Assembly: GCA_038212445.1 (NCBI GenBank)
Contig: JBBQUM010000008.1
Span: 62,001-126,000 of the forward strand
Reading direction: 5' to 3'
DNA length: 64,000 nt
Source: TMP-7 sp038212445
Lineage (GTDB): Bacteria; Acidobacteriota; Terriglobia; Bryobacterales; Bryobacteraceae
Made by a program: the position numbers and the translations under genes. Shown one piece after another: positions 45,685-54,355 of the stretch (positions are counted from its first letter, which is position 1; every line of letters starts with the position of its first letter). Below the pieces are notes generated by a model. That model was not told where the DNA came from. It ran no database searches and saw only the letters and a list, made by a program, of their open reading frames with translations.

Positions 45685-45835
45685 AACAGTCTACTCGGAC
45701 TTTAGTCTTGGACTCTGCGGCGGCGACCAGAAACGGTTGTGTGGAGGCGCCACTCCGTCTTGGTTCGGCTCTGGTTTCTGGCGCTACGCTGAGAACGAGG
45801 CCTCAGGCGCGGCTGGGTGCGCCGCGAAGATACCT

Positions 45836-45866
45836 TGAGTAGCTGCCCGGGCTCTCAGGTTTTTTT
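45836..45866 (+). terminator. orphan hairpin with seven T
   Basis: TGAG-T-AGC (45836-45843) pairs with GCT-CTCA (45851-45857), leaving a single bulged T, followed by GG and a run of seven T (45860-45866). This is the shape of an intrinsic terminator on the plus strand, but no plus-strand gene lies upstream. It might end read-through or an unrecognised transcript. Confidence 0.4.
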
Positions 45867-45888
45867 CGTAGTAGAACGAGAACGAGTG

Positions 45889-46392
45889 TTAAGCACTAGA
45901 GCCTGACGTCGTCCCGGAGGCGTCGCGTACGGCCGCCTCAATCTTGGCGACGTCGATCTTTTTCATCTCCATCATTGCCTCGAACGCGCGCTTTGCCACA
46001 TCGCCACCGCTGGCCATGGCATCGGTCAGGACACGCGGCGTGATCTGCCACGAGAGTCCCCATTTGTCCTTACACCAGCCGCACTCACTTTCCGCGCGGC
46101 CGTTGCCGACGACCGCGTTCCAATAACGGTCAGTCTCGGCCTGGTCGCCGGTGGCGATCTGGAAAGAGAACGCTTCGCTATGAGTGAAACTGTCCCCGCC
46201 GTTGAGGCCGATACACGCTACGCCGCACACCGTAAACTCGACCGTGAGAACGTCGCCCGCCTTGCCGCCCGGGTAGTCTGAGGGCGCCCGGTGCACAGCA
46301 CCGACGTGGCTATTGGGAAACGTCCGAGCGTAAAAACTCGCTGCCTCTTCCGCGTCACGGTGGTACCACAGGCAGATCGTGTTCTTCGTCAT
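45889..46392 (-). CDS. VOC-family protein, PhnB-like
   Basis: 167 residues from ATG 46392, chosen because AAGGAGAC lies just upstream and the family start MTKNTICLWYHRDAEEAASF begins there; the frame is open to 46476. This is the PhnB/3-demethylubiquinone-methyltransferase-like branch of the VOC superfamily: paired beta-alpha-beta units with GDVLTVEFTVCG, FSFQIATGDQAETDRYW and GWCKDKWGLSWQITP. Despite the old name, members are not proven methyltransferases. It is a single gene. Confidence 0.85.
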   Translation of the reverse strand: MTKNTICLWYHRDAEEAASFYARTFPNSHVGAVHRAPSDYPGGKAGDVLTVEFTVCGVACIGLNGGDSFTHSEAFSFQIATGDQAETDRYWNAVVGNGRAESECGWCKDKWGLSWQITPRVLTDAMASGGDVAKRAFEAMMEMKKIDVAKIEAAVRDASGTTSGSSA

Positions 46393-46593
46393 CACTCGTT
46401 TCGTCTCCTTTAAGATGTCGCCCTCGGAAGCGGCGGCACGCCCATCGTCCGCAGCCACAGAAGCGAGAGGGGCCACAACACTAGAGTGCGCAAGAAGACT
46501 TCGCGTTTAATTTGTAACCGCTACAGCGCCCTGCCCGCACGCTGTAAACGGTTCGGGATCGTTTGATCTCGGAGCAAGGCGGAAGGGACGTTA

Positions 46594-47685
46594 CTACTTA
46601 CATGGAGGGTAGGCGCAGTAGCCGGGTTCAGACCGGCGGCTCCAATTGGTGTATTCCCTGTTGGCGTTAATGCGGTCGATAATCTGGCCCAGACCGGGAC
46701 TGCCACCGCCGGAACCCTGTGCTCGGGCCGCCCGCTCGGCCACCTTCGCGTTTTCGATGTCGGCCAGCTTCTTGAGGTAGGCCCCAAGCGCCTGCAGGTT
46801 GGCGAATCGCGCTGGAGTCTGCTTAGCGGCCAGGATATTGGCGATCCCCTTGCCAAGGCCAGAGGCGCGAAGCATCTGAATCGCGCGCTCGCGGCTGCGC
46901 GGCACGCCGTCGCCCACCTCGTAAGCCAGCCCCACTTCCATTTGTGCTTTGTCGAAACCCTGGTTGGCGCTCAGCAGATAGAGTTGCCTTGCCTTGGCGG
47001 GATCCTTCTTCAGACCGCCGTCGCCTTCCTCGTACATGCCGGCCAAGGCGTATTGCGCGGCCCGATGGCCTTGCGCTGCGGCCAAGCCGAACCAGTGCGC
47101 GGCGGCCACGTCGTCGCGACGGACACCATTGCCATCCTGATAGGCGATCCCCAGCGTCGACTGCGCCTTGGCGTGTCCCAACCGTCCCGCTTGCAACAGC
47201 AATGGAATCGCCTCGCGATAATTATTGCGATCGATCAGCGTAACACTGCGCTGCCACATGCGCTCCGCTTCAGCCCGTTGCGCCGGCGTAATGGAAGAGG
47301 CCGGTACGGTGGAGTAGGACAACTCCGGCGACGAGCCAGGGTTCTTGCCACCGCCTGCACCCGCGCCGTCACGCCGGTCGAGCCGTATCTGGCCGTAGTC
47401 GCGCGTGAGTTCGCGAGAGCAGTTCACCTGCGTGCGGCTGTACATGGTGCAAAACTTCACCTCGTTTAGCAGCTGGTTCATGCGCTCGGCGGGCACGCTA
47501 TAGGTAAAGGCGCAGGGATTGGCACCGTCGCCGTAATAGTTCGTGGAATTTGTCCCGCCGCCGTTGGCAGCCCCACAGGCTCCATAGTGTGCGGTTACCG
47601 GATCTTTGGCGCGTTGCGCAAATGCCGGGGCGGATATCAGCAGAGCACCAGCTAGCAGGAAAGATCGTTGAACGAACCGAATCAT
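46594..47685 (-). CDS. Sel1-repeat secreted protein
   Basis: 363 residues. Signal peptide (about 1-23, SAPAFAQ), a unique Asn/Gly-rich N-terminal region with a few cysteines (C36, C53), then at least three Sel1 repeats (about 165-290; for example AQSTLGIAYQDGNGV and AQYALAGMYEEGDGG), and a helical, Gly-rich tail ending in CAYPPCK. It is likely an exported scaffold protein; the partner is unknown. It resembles the Sel1 protein at 19638 only in the repeats. Confidence 0.75.
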   Translation of the reverse strand: MIRFVQRSFLLAGALLISAPAFAQRAKDPVTAHYGACGAANGGGTNSTNYYGDGANPCAFTYSVPAERMNQLLNEVKFCTMYSRTQVNCSRELTRDYGQIRLDRRDGAGAGGGKNPGSSPELSYSTVPASSITPAQRAEAERMWQRSVTLIDRNNYREAIPLLLQAGRLGHAKAQSTLGIAYQDGNGVRRDDVAAAHWFGLAAAQGHRAAQYALAGMYEEGDGGLKKDPAKARQLYLLSANQGFDKAQMEVGLAYEVGDGVPRSRERAIQMLRASGLGKGIANILAAKQTPARFANLQALGAYLKKLADIENAKVAERAARAQGSGGGSPGLGQIIDRINANREYTNWSRRSEPGYCAYPPCK

Positions 47686-47982
47686 AAGCCTCCCATTAAG
47701 CGCGAAAAACTCTCATGATCACTCAACGAATACTAGCACTCGAGCACGACTGAGCCTGAGGTTGCGCCCGGCAGACCTGACGTTGCAACTCACCCACCGG
47801 AAATGGCGCTGTCGGAAGATGAGCGGCCTGCCCCACGCTACCGGATTGTGGACGGTGACGCGCCACTGGTCCTTACTTCCACTGACGCCAGCGCGAGGCG
47901 GCATCCGCCACCCACAAATCAGCAACGCGAGTTCTCCGTCAAGCTGGCGTGACACCCGTCCGGAAGCAGGACAGAAGAGTGT

Positions 47983-48252
47983 TCATAAACAGATTTGCCT
48001 GAGGGCACGCGCGGCGGGATCGCGCAGCGCGTCGTTAAGGTCGGCCAGCCGATCTTCGTCACGTCTGGCGAGGAGGTGGCCGTACTTCTCAAAGGCGTAC
48101 TCTTGCGCCTTGCTCGACGCTCCTGGACTGGACAGTGAGAGGATCCTCGCCCGTTCATTGCCGGGCAGTCGTGGACCCTTCAACGGTGCTGCTTCATACG
48201 ACAGAGGAATGAGATTCACAGCGTGCCGAATGGCGGCTCGTTCTCGCCGCAT
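47983..48252 (-). CDS. possible small protein, 89 residues
   Basis: ATG at 48252 is preceded by AAGGAAC at good spacing. The C-terminal half (KAQEYAFEKYGHLLARRDED) looks like real helical protein, while the N-terminal half is ordinary. No family is recognised, and an overlapping plus-strand frame (47762-48271) is Arg/Ser-rich and unlikely. It may also be a relic in this decayed region; the surrounding 47686-47982 holds nothing I can name. Confidence 0.3.
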   Translation of the reverse strand: MRRERAAIRHAVNLIPLSYEAAPLKGPRLPGNERARILSLSSPGASSKAQEYAFEKYGHLLARRDEDRLADLNDALRDPAARALRQICL

Positions 48253-48340
48253 CTGGATGTTCCTTGAGTGAACTTATTTCACCGAGACGATCATGGCTTC
48301 CTGGTAGAATGCGTCCTACCACCAAAGGAGAGTCTTCATC

Positions 48341-48766
48341 GTGACCACCCAAGAGAATGCCGCTATTGTTCGCCGCTTCGTAAAGGAAGTCATCACCGAA
48401 GGAAATATTGATGCCGCCGGACAGTTCGTGTGGGAAGACATGGTGGAGCAGGCGCCGTTTCCCGGCCAAGGTTCCGGTCTTCGGGGATTGCAGGATGTTC
48501 TGCGCGGGATGCGCTCCGCGTTCCCCGATTTGGTATTTGTGATTCTGGAGCAGGTGGCGGAGGGAGATAAGGTGGTTAGCCGGTTTGAGTTTACCGGAAC
48601 GCATCGCGGGGAGTTTCTTGGCGTGCCCGCGACGGGCCGTCAGGTGCGGGTATGGGGCACTGTGATTGATCGCTTGGAAGATGGACGAATCAAAGAGACA
48701 CGGCTGATCATGGACGCGCTCGGACTGATGGTGCAGCTCGGTGTTTTCCCGCCTCCCGTACAGTAA
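48341..48766 (+). CDS. SnoaL-like ester cyclase family protein
   Basis: 141 residues, GTG start with AAAGGAG upstream. The sequence has the pattern of SnoaL-like polyketide cyclase / NTF2-fold proteins: ENAAIVRRFVKEVITEGN, then GLRGLQDVLRGMRSAFPDL, the strand pair KVVSRFEFTGTHRGEFLG and W-G-T-V-I-D-R. Many of these are of unknown function; a role in polyketide cyclisation is not supported by any neighbour. It is a lone gene. Confidence 0.82.
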   Translation: MTTQENAAIVRRFVKEVITEGNIDAAGQFVWEDMVEQAPFPGQGSGLRGLQDVLRGMRSAFPDLVFVILEQVAEGDKVVSRFEFTGTHRGEFLGVPATGRQVRVWGTVIDRLEDGRIKETRLIMDALGLMVQLGVFPPPVQ

Positions 48767-48821
48767 CTGCTGCAAAGGAGTCGACTGCGATGAATATCCT
48801 GTTATGGGTGCTGCCCCGCGG

Positions 48822-48932
48822 CACTCTTCCCGTTTCAGAAACTCGCTCTCGACTCATGCCTTCCTGTCTTCTGCTTCCTTTCCCCGGTTCTTCTTTTCGT
48901 TTTTCCTTGTTTGCTTCTGAAAAAGGACAGAC
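48822..48932. repeat. ~110-bp inverted-repeat element, copy 1 (degenerate)
   Basis: Left end TTTCAGAAAC (48832-48841) and right end GCTTCTGAAAAAGGACAGAC (48913-48932) are partly complementary. The interior CTGTCTTCTGCTTCCTTTCCCC is shared with the second copy. It follows ATGAATATCCTGTTATGGGTGCTG (48790), which has AAAGGAG upstream and reads MNILLWVL, the usual opening of GlsB/YeaQ/YmgE membrane proteins; the element seems to have cut that gene, but this is an inference from eight residues. Confidence 0.55.
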
Positions 48933-48989
48933 CGCTCTGTCCACGTTGAACTGTTCTGTGGAATCGTTTTCCCGGGTGGGGACAGAGAA

Positions 48990-49097
48990 GTCAGTCCCAT
49001 TTCAGAAACCCGCTCTCGATTCATGCTCCTGTCTTCTGCTTCCTTTCCCCCGGCTTTTCTGTTCGTGCTTCTTGTTTGTTTCTGAAAAGGGACAGAC
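48990..49097. repeat. ~108-bp inverted-repeat element, copy 2
   Basis: GTCAGTCCCATTTCAGAAAC (48990-49009) is the inverse complement of GTTTCTGAAAAGGGACAGAC (49078-49097) at 18 of 20 positions. The 68-nt interior is pyrimidine-rich and shares most of its sequence with copy 1, 168 nt upstream. No transposase frame is inside, so it may be a MITE or REP-type element moved by an enzyme encoded elsewhere. Confidence 0.7.
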
Positions 49098-49134
49098 CGC
49101 TGTCCTCAAGCCGCTAGCCGCTCACCACCGTCTT

Positions 49135-49142
49135 GCTATAAT
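49135..49142 (+). promoter_or_regulatory. extended -10 promoter element before the DUF1175 operon
   Basis: TGCTATAAT (49134-49142) is a consensus extended -10 box (TGn-TATAAT); no good -35 box is seen, as allowed for such promoters. The expected transcript start would be only a few nt before the TTG start at 49152, so the first message would be almost leaderless. Confidence 0.5.
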
Positions 49143-49151
49143 TCACTCCGG

Positions 49152-49796
49152 TTGCCCCTAGCACTACTGCTCCTTTTAACCGCACCAATCACGGCGATCC
49201 GTCTCGACGCCGCGCGGGACCAGCAAGCCTTTCGCCACTGGTTCACTTTCCTGGCTGAAGCTCAATTCTTCAATTCACCAGCCAACCGGCCCGCCGAAAT
49301 CATCGACTGCTCTGCCCTCATCCGTTACGCCTACCGCGAAGCCCTCCGCAATCACGACCCCCAATGGGCCGCCTCCGCCGGACTCCCTCTCGTCCTCCCC
49401 TTCGAGTCCGTCGCTCAGTACAACTATCCGCGTACGCCCACCGGGCCCAATCTGTACGCCAACAGCGATGGGAGGTTCTCCCAGTTCGCCGACGCCCGCA
49501 CTCTGCGCGAATTCAATACCCGCTTTGTCGGCCGCAATCTACAAAGCGCCCAACCCGGTGACCTGCTCTTCTACCGCAACACCGCGTCCCAGCACTCCAT
49601 GATTTACATCGGCAGGAGCTACGTCTCCCACGACAATGCACTCTACGTCGTCTATCACACCGGTCCTGAAGGCAACGATCCCGGCGAGATACGCCGCCGC
49701 GATACCCGCGAACTTCTCACTCATCCCGATCCCCAATGGCGACCCATCCCGTCCAATCCGAACTTCCTAGGTGTCTACCGGTGGAATATTCTATGA
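49152..49796 (+). CDS. DUF1175-family exported protein (YfaT-like)
   Basis: 214 residues from a TTG start; a hydrophobic leader (LALLLLLTAPITA) suggests export. The core has IIDCSALIRYAYREAL (catalytic-type Cys, about residue 56), a later DLLFYRN and HSMIYIG with the His, in the circular order of NlpC/P60-like cysteine peptidases. DUF1175 genes such as E. coli yfaT sit beside alpha-2-macroglobulin genes, as here. It may be an envelope hydrolase or amidase; activity is unproven. Its stop overlaps the next start (ATGA). The start codon is uncertain because of the weak leader. Confidence 0.75.
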   Translation: MPLALLLLLTAPITAIRLDAARDQQAFRHWFTFLAEAQFFNSPANRPAEIIDCSALIRYAYREALRNHDPQWAASAGLPLVLPFESVAQYNYPRTPTGPNLYANSDGRFSQFADARTLREFNTRFVGRNLQSAQPGDLLFYRNTASQHSMIYIGRSYVSHDNALYVVYHTGPEGNDPGEIRRRDTRELLTHPDPQWRPIPSNPNFLGVYRWNIL

Positions 49797-52700
49797 AGCG
49801 CAAACGGAAGATCATTCCCGTTCTCTGCCTGCTCGCCCTCGCAGCCCCAGGCATTGGACAGGACGAGGCCGAGCCCTACTTCGCACTCTCCACCAGCCGC
49901 ACCTTCGGCACCGGGATGAAGGCGTCGGTGGGACTCTCCGCCTTCAACGTCTCGGATCTGGAGTTCCGCGTCTACAAGGTCAACGACCCCGTAAAGTTCT
50001 TCACCCAGCTCGACGACGCGCATCGCTTTGGCGGCGCCAATCCGCCGCCTCCCAAGGAACGCACCTGGCTTGAACGCATCCACGATTGGAAACGCGGCCT
50101 TCGCACGGACATCCGTTACCGGCTCCGCGCTCAGTTCACCGAGAGTCCCAGCGCCCGCTTCGAGAAGATTCTCCCATCCAGTTCCAAGCCCACTTCGAAA
50201 GGCACGGAATTTGCCCAGGCCCCGCTGCTCAACCAGCAGCAACTGGTGCTGACTTTCAAGGAATCAGTCAAGAGCTCCGACCGCTGGGCTACCAACACCG
50301 TCGAAGTCCCCGTGAAGGACAAGGGCATCTATCTTGTCGAAGCCGTCCACAAGGATCTGCGCGCCTACACCATCCTCATGGTTTCCGACCTCGTCATGAT
50401 CACCAAGACCGGCCGCAATCGCCTCCTCGCCTACGTCGTCAACCGCACCACCGGCGAACCCATAGAGGGCGCCGACCTCAGCATGGTGGCGAAGGAAGGA
50501 AGTCCTGTTAGCGCACGCACCGACGCGTCCGGCTCCGCTGAAATCGCCGTCAAGAACGTAACTCCCGACGAACTGCGGCTCATTGCGCGCAAGGACGGCG
50601 ACACCATCGCCACGGCTCTTGCCTCCTACGCCTTTGGCGCTTCACGCGAACAGTGGAACGGCTATCTCTATACCGACCGCCCTGTCTATCGCCCCGGTCA
50701 CACGGTCAACTTCAAGGGCATCATCCGTGTTCGCGAGGTGAACGGCTACAGCATTCCCGCCGGCCGCCAAATCAACGTCACGATCAACGATCCCGAACAA
50801 AAGGCCGTCTACCAGAAGTCGCTCACTGTCTCGGCCAACGGCACCATCGCCGACACCTTCGCCCTTCCAGCCGGTGCCGCTCTCGGCAATTACTACCTCG
50901 AAGCGAAGTCGGGTGAGGAATTCATGAGCGGCAACTTCGAGGTCCAGGAATACAAAAAACCTGAGTATGAAGTCCGCGTCACCACCGCTACTCCGCGGGT
51001 ACTCCAGGGCGCTACGGTCACGGCGCTCATCGACTCGCGTTACTACTTCGGTGAGCCAGTGGCGAATGCGAAGGTGAAATATTCCGTCTACCGCAGCCGC
51101 TACTGGTTCCCCATGTGGTACGACCCCGAGGATGACGACTCCGGCTATGATCCCAACGCCGCCAGCGACGACGAGTCGGGCGACCAGCTCTCGGACGTCG
51201 ACGGCATCCTCGACGCCGACGGCAAGCTCACCATTTCCTTCCCCACTCAGCTCTCGGAGCACAAGTTCGATTCCCGCTACCGCATCGAAGCCCGCGTCAC
51301 CGACGCAGCCAATCGCGAAATCAGCGGCACTGGCTGGGTGATCGCCACCTACGGCAGCTTCGTCGTGAATGTCTCGCCTGATCGCTATTTTTATCAACCC
51401 GGCTCGCGCGGCACTTTCAAAGTGGAAGCTCGCGACTACGACAGCAAGCCCGTCCAGACTCGCGCCCACGTCGAAATTCTCACCTGGGACTGGCGCGATA
51501 AGGACCGGCACGAAGTGAAATCGTCAACCGATGTAACCACCGGCGCCGACGGCACCGCCAATGCCGAATTGCCCATCCCCGCGCAGGGAGGCTCTTACGT
51601 CGTCCGTGTTACCGCCCGCACTCCGGAAGGCCGGGACATTGAGCAGCGTTCCTATCTCTGGATCTCCGGCGCCTCCGAAATGGATTGGGGCAGCGAGCGC
51701 AAGACCGTCCAGATTATTCCCGACAAAAAGACCTACCGCCCCGGCGACATCGCTCATCTGCTCATCATCACCGGCAAGGCCAACACGCCCGTCTATGTCT
51801 CGGTCGAAGGCCGCGATATTCGAAGTCAAAAACTGATCCGGTCCACCGACGCCACCGCTACTTTCGACGTCGCCATCACAGCCGACGACGAGCCCGGACT
51901 CTGGGTGAGCGCGCAGTATGTCCGCGCCGGCGAGCTCTACCAAAGCAATAAGCGCGTTCGTGTTCCACCTGAAGAGCACAAGCTCAACGTCAGCGTCACT
52001 ACCGACAAGCCGCAGTATCAACCCGGCCAGACCGCCACCTACACACTCGATGTGAAGGACTCCGCCGGCAAGCCCGTAACCGGAGCGGATTTCTCCGTCG
52101 GAGTGGTGGACGAGGCGATCTACGCCATCAAGCCCGACGCCACCACCGACATCGTGAGCTTCTTCTTTGGCCGCGGCGATGGCAATTCGGTATTCACTTC
52201 GAGTTCCCTCGAGTACTACTTCAGCGGCGAAGCCGGCAAGCGGCGCATGCGCCTCGCGCAGTTACGCTCGCCCTCGCACTTCGCTCAATTGAAGCCTGAA
52301 AGGCTCGTCAAGCCCAAGGTCCGCAAGCTTTTCCCGGATACTGCGTTCTGGGCCGCCGACGTCACCACCGACAGCGCCGGACACGCGGTGGCCAAGGTCC
52401 CCTTCCCCGATTCGCTTACTACGTGGCGCGCCACCGCCCGCGGCGCTACCCGCGACACAAAGGTGGGAGCCGCGACGCTCAAGACGATAGTTCGGAAAAA
52501 TCTGATCCTCCGCCTCGCCGTCCCCCGTTTCTTTGTACAGGGCGATGAAGTGGTGATATCGGCGATCGTCCATAACTACCTCGCCAGCGACAAGACCGTG
52601 CGGGTCAATATCAAAGCCGACGGCCTCGAAACCGCCTGCCAGCAGACCGACCTGCAAATTCCCGCCAAAGCCGAGCGGTCGGTCGATTGCCGGGTGCGCG

Positions 52701-54355
52701 CGAAGCAAGTCCGTACCGCCAAGATCACAGGCGAGGCCCTCACCGATGAGGAGTCCGACGCCCTCGAACTCGACCTGCCTGTCAATCCGCCCGGCGTCAA
52801 ACTGGCGCTCTCCAAGGGTGGGTCGATCCCGAACGCGAACTCCGCGGCGTTTGCGCTGACGTTCCCCGCGCAGGTGGAACCCGGTTCACGCTCCATCGCC
52901 CTCCGCGTCTCCCCGTCCATCGCCGGATCGTTGTTCTCGGCGCTCGAATACCTCACGGCGTTCCCCTACGGCTGCGTCGAACAGACCATGTCGAGTTTCC
53001 TGCCGAATATCATCGTCCGCCAGGCTATTCGCGATCTCGGCCTGAAACAGAAAGTGGACGAAGCCGCGCTGAACGAGAAGATTCGCGCCGGGCTCGACCG
53101 CCTCTACAGCTTCCAGCATGAGGACGGCGGTTGGGGCTGGTGGCAGACGGACGATTCCCACCCCTTCATGACCGCCTACGTCGTCGCCGGACTCGTCCAA
53201 GCCAAAGGCGCCGGCGTCCAGGTGAACGAAGAAGCCATCGCGCAAGGCTCGAAGTGGATCGAGTCCCACAACGATCCCAAGTACCTGCCGGACATGCGTG
53301 CTTATCTCGCATACTCGCTCTCCCTAGCCGGCAAGAAGAGCACCTCGCTACCGGCGCTTGACAAGCTCTCGCCCTATGGCCTCGCCATCATGGGCATGTT
53401 CTCGGATCAGAAACCCGCCATCGCCGCGCTGCTCGAAAAGCAGGTGAAACAGAACGACACAGAAGCCTGGTGGCCCGCCGAACGCGATGAGATGCTCGAT
53501 TTCTCGGCCGACATCACACCAGAGGCAACTGCCTACGCGGTGAAGTTCCTGGCTCAACAGAACCCCAACAACCCGCTGCTGCCCAAGGCTGCCGTATGGC
53601 TCATGAATCACCGCAGCGAAGGCTACTGGTGGTCGTCCACCAAGCAAACGGCCATGGTGATTTACGGGCTGATCGATTATTTGAAGGCCAGCAAGGAACT
53701 CACAGGCAACATCAACGCTACGGTTTATGTGAACGACAAGCCTGTGATCACCAGCATCGACTCACCCGAGATCGTCCTCGACGAATCGAAACTCCAACCG
53801 GGCGAAAACCGGATTCGCGTGACCTCGACCGGCACCGGCCGCCTCTACTACTCCGCGCGCGCCGAGTACTTCTCTACTCAGGAGAAGTTGGAGAAGACCG
53901 GCAAGGTCGGCCTGAACATCCTCCGCGACTACTTCCGCCTTGTGCCCGGCAAGACGGGCGACAGGATCGTCTATGATCTGAACCCGCTCGAAGGCTCGGT
54001 CCAAAGCGGCGACGTGATCGCGGTCCGGCTCACCGTCACCGGTAGCGACTGGAAGTACCTGTTGATCGAGGATCCCATCCCGGCCGGCACAGAGTTCATC
54101 GAGAAGGATAATTTGTACGAGCTCAAGAACCGGCCACCCTGGTGGCGCTATTGGTTTACCCGCCGTGAACTTCACGACGACCGCATGGCCATTTTCCAGA
54201 CTTACTTCAGCCAAGGTCAGCAGCAGTATTTTTATCTGTTGAAGGTGGTGAATCAGGGTTTGTTCAAGGTGAGTCCGGCGCGCGTACAGCCGATGTACCA
54301 GCCCGAATTCATGTCGACAACGGAAAGCCGCAAGCTGGAGGTTCTGCCCAAGTGA
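49793..54355 (+). CDS. bacterial alpha-2-macroglobulin with thioester motif
   Basis: 1520 residues from ATG 49793, which starts within the upstream stop and opens a basic, hydrophobic leader (MKRKRKIIPVLCLLALAAPG). Repeated macroglobulin (MG) domains fill about 30-800; the bait-like region lies around 780-850, and the thioester motif is G1060-C-V-E-Q1064 inside the alpha-helical TED toroid, where C1061 and Q1064 form the bond. The final ~230 residues are the receptor-binding-like MG domain. Such proteins trap foreign proteases in the periplasm. The C-terminus overlaps the next gene. The leader lacks a clear lipobox, so lipid anchoring is uncertain. Confidence 0.93.
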   Translation: MKRKRKIIPVLCLLALAAPGIGQDEAEPYFALSTSRTFGTGMKASVGLSAFNVSDLEFRVYKVNDPVKFFTQLDDAHRFGGANPPPPKERTWLERIHDWKRGLRTDIRYRLRAQFTESPSARFEKILPSSSKPTSKGTEFAQAPLLNQQQLVLTFKESVKSSDRWATNTVEVPVKDKGIYLVEAVHKDLRAYTILMVSDLVMITKTGRNRLLAYVVNRTTGEPIEGADLSMVAKEGSPVSARTDASGSAEIAVKNVTPDELRLIARKDGDTIATALASYAFGASREQWNGYLYTDRPVYRPGHTVNFKGIIRVREVNGYSIPAGRQINVTINDPEQKAVYQKSLTVSANGTIADTFALPAGAALGNYYLEAKSGEEFMSGNFEVQEYKKPEYEVRVTTATPRVLQGATVTALIDSRYYFGEPVANAKVKYSVYRSRYWFPMWYDPEDDDSGYDPNAASDDESGDQLSDVDGILDADGKLTISFPTQLSEHKFDSRYRIEARVTDAANREISGTGWVIATYGSFVVNVSPDRYFYQPGSRGTFKVEARDYDSKPVQTRAHVEILTWDWRDKDRHEVKSSTDVTTGADGTANAELPIPAQGGSYVVRVTARTPEGRDIEQRSYLWISGASEMDWGSERKTVQIIPDKKTYRPGDIAHLLIITGKANTPVYVSVEGRDIRSQKLIRSTDATATFDVAITADDEPGLWVSAQYVRAGELYQSNKRVRVPPEEHKLNVSVTTDKPQYQPGQTATYTLDVKDSAGKPVTGADFSVGVVDEAIYAIKPDATTDIVSFFFGRGDGNSVFTSSSLEYYFSGEAGKRRMRLAQLRSPSHFAQLKPERLVKPKVRKLFPDTAFWAADVTTDSAGHAVAKVPFPDSLTTWRATARGATRDTKVGAATLKTIVRKNLILRLAVPRFFVQGDEVVISAIVHNYLASDKTVRVNIKADGLETACQQTDLQIPAKAERSVDCRVRAKQVRTAKITGEALTDEESDALELDLPVNPPGVKLALSKGGSIPNANSAAFALTFPAQVEPGSRSIALRVSPSIAGSLFSALEYLTAFPYGCVEQTMSSFLPNIIVRQAIRDLGLKQKVDEAALNEKIRAGLDRLYSFQHEDGGWGWWQTDDSHPFMTAYVVAGLVQAKGAGVQVNEEAIAQGSKWIESHNDPKYLPDMRAYLAYSLSLAGKKSTSLPALDKLSPYGLAIMGMFSDQKPAIAALLEKQVKQNDTEAWWPAERDEMLDFSADITPEATAYAVKFLAQQNPNNPLLPKAAVWLMNHRSEGYWWSSTKQTAMVIYGLIDYLKASKELTGNINATVYVNDKPVITSIDSPEIVLDESKLQPGENRIRVTSTGTGRLYYSARAEYFSTQEKLEKTGKVGLNILRDYFRLVPGKTGDRIVYDLNPLEGSVQSGDVIAVRLTVTGSDWKYLLIEDPIPAGTEFIEKDNLYELKNRPPWWRYWFTRRELHDDRMAIFQTYFSQGQQQYFYLLKVVNQGLFKVSPARVQPMYQPEFMSTTESRKLEVLPK

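Noticed and set aside
47762..48271. A 169-residue plus-strand frame
   Set aside because: Arg/Ser-rich with no family match; the opposite strand has a better small candidate.
48790..49161. A 123-residue frame covering both repeat elements
   Set aside because: It is a translation of the repeats (Ser/Leu/Phe/Cys-rich); only the first eight residues look like a gene start.
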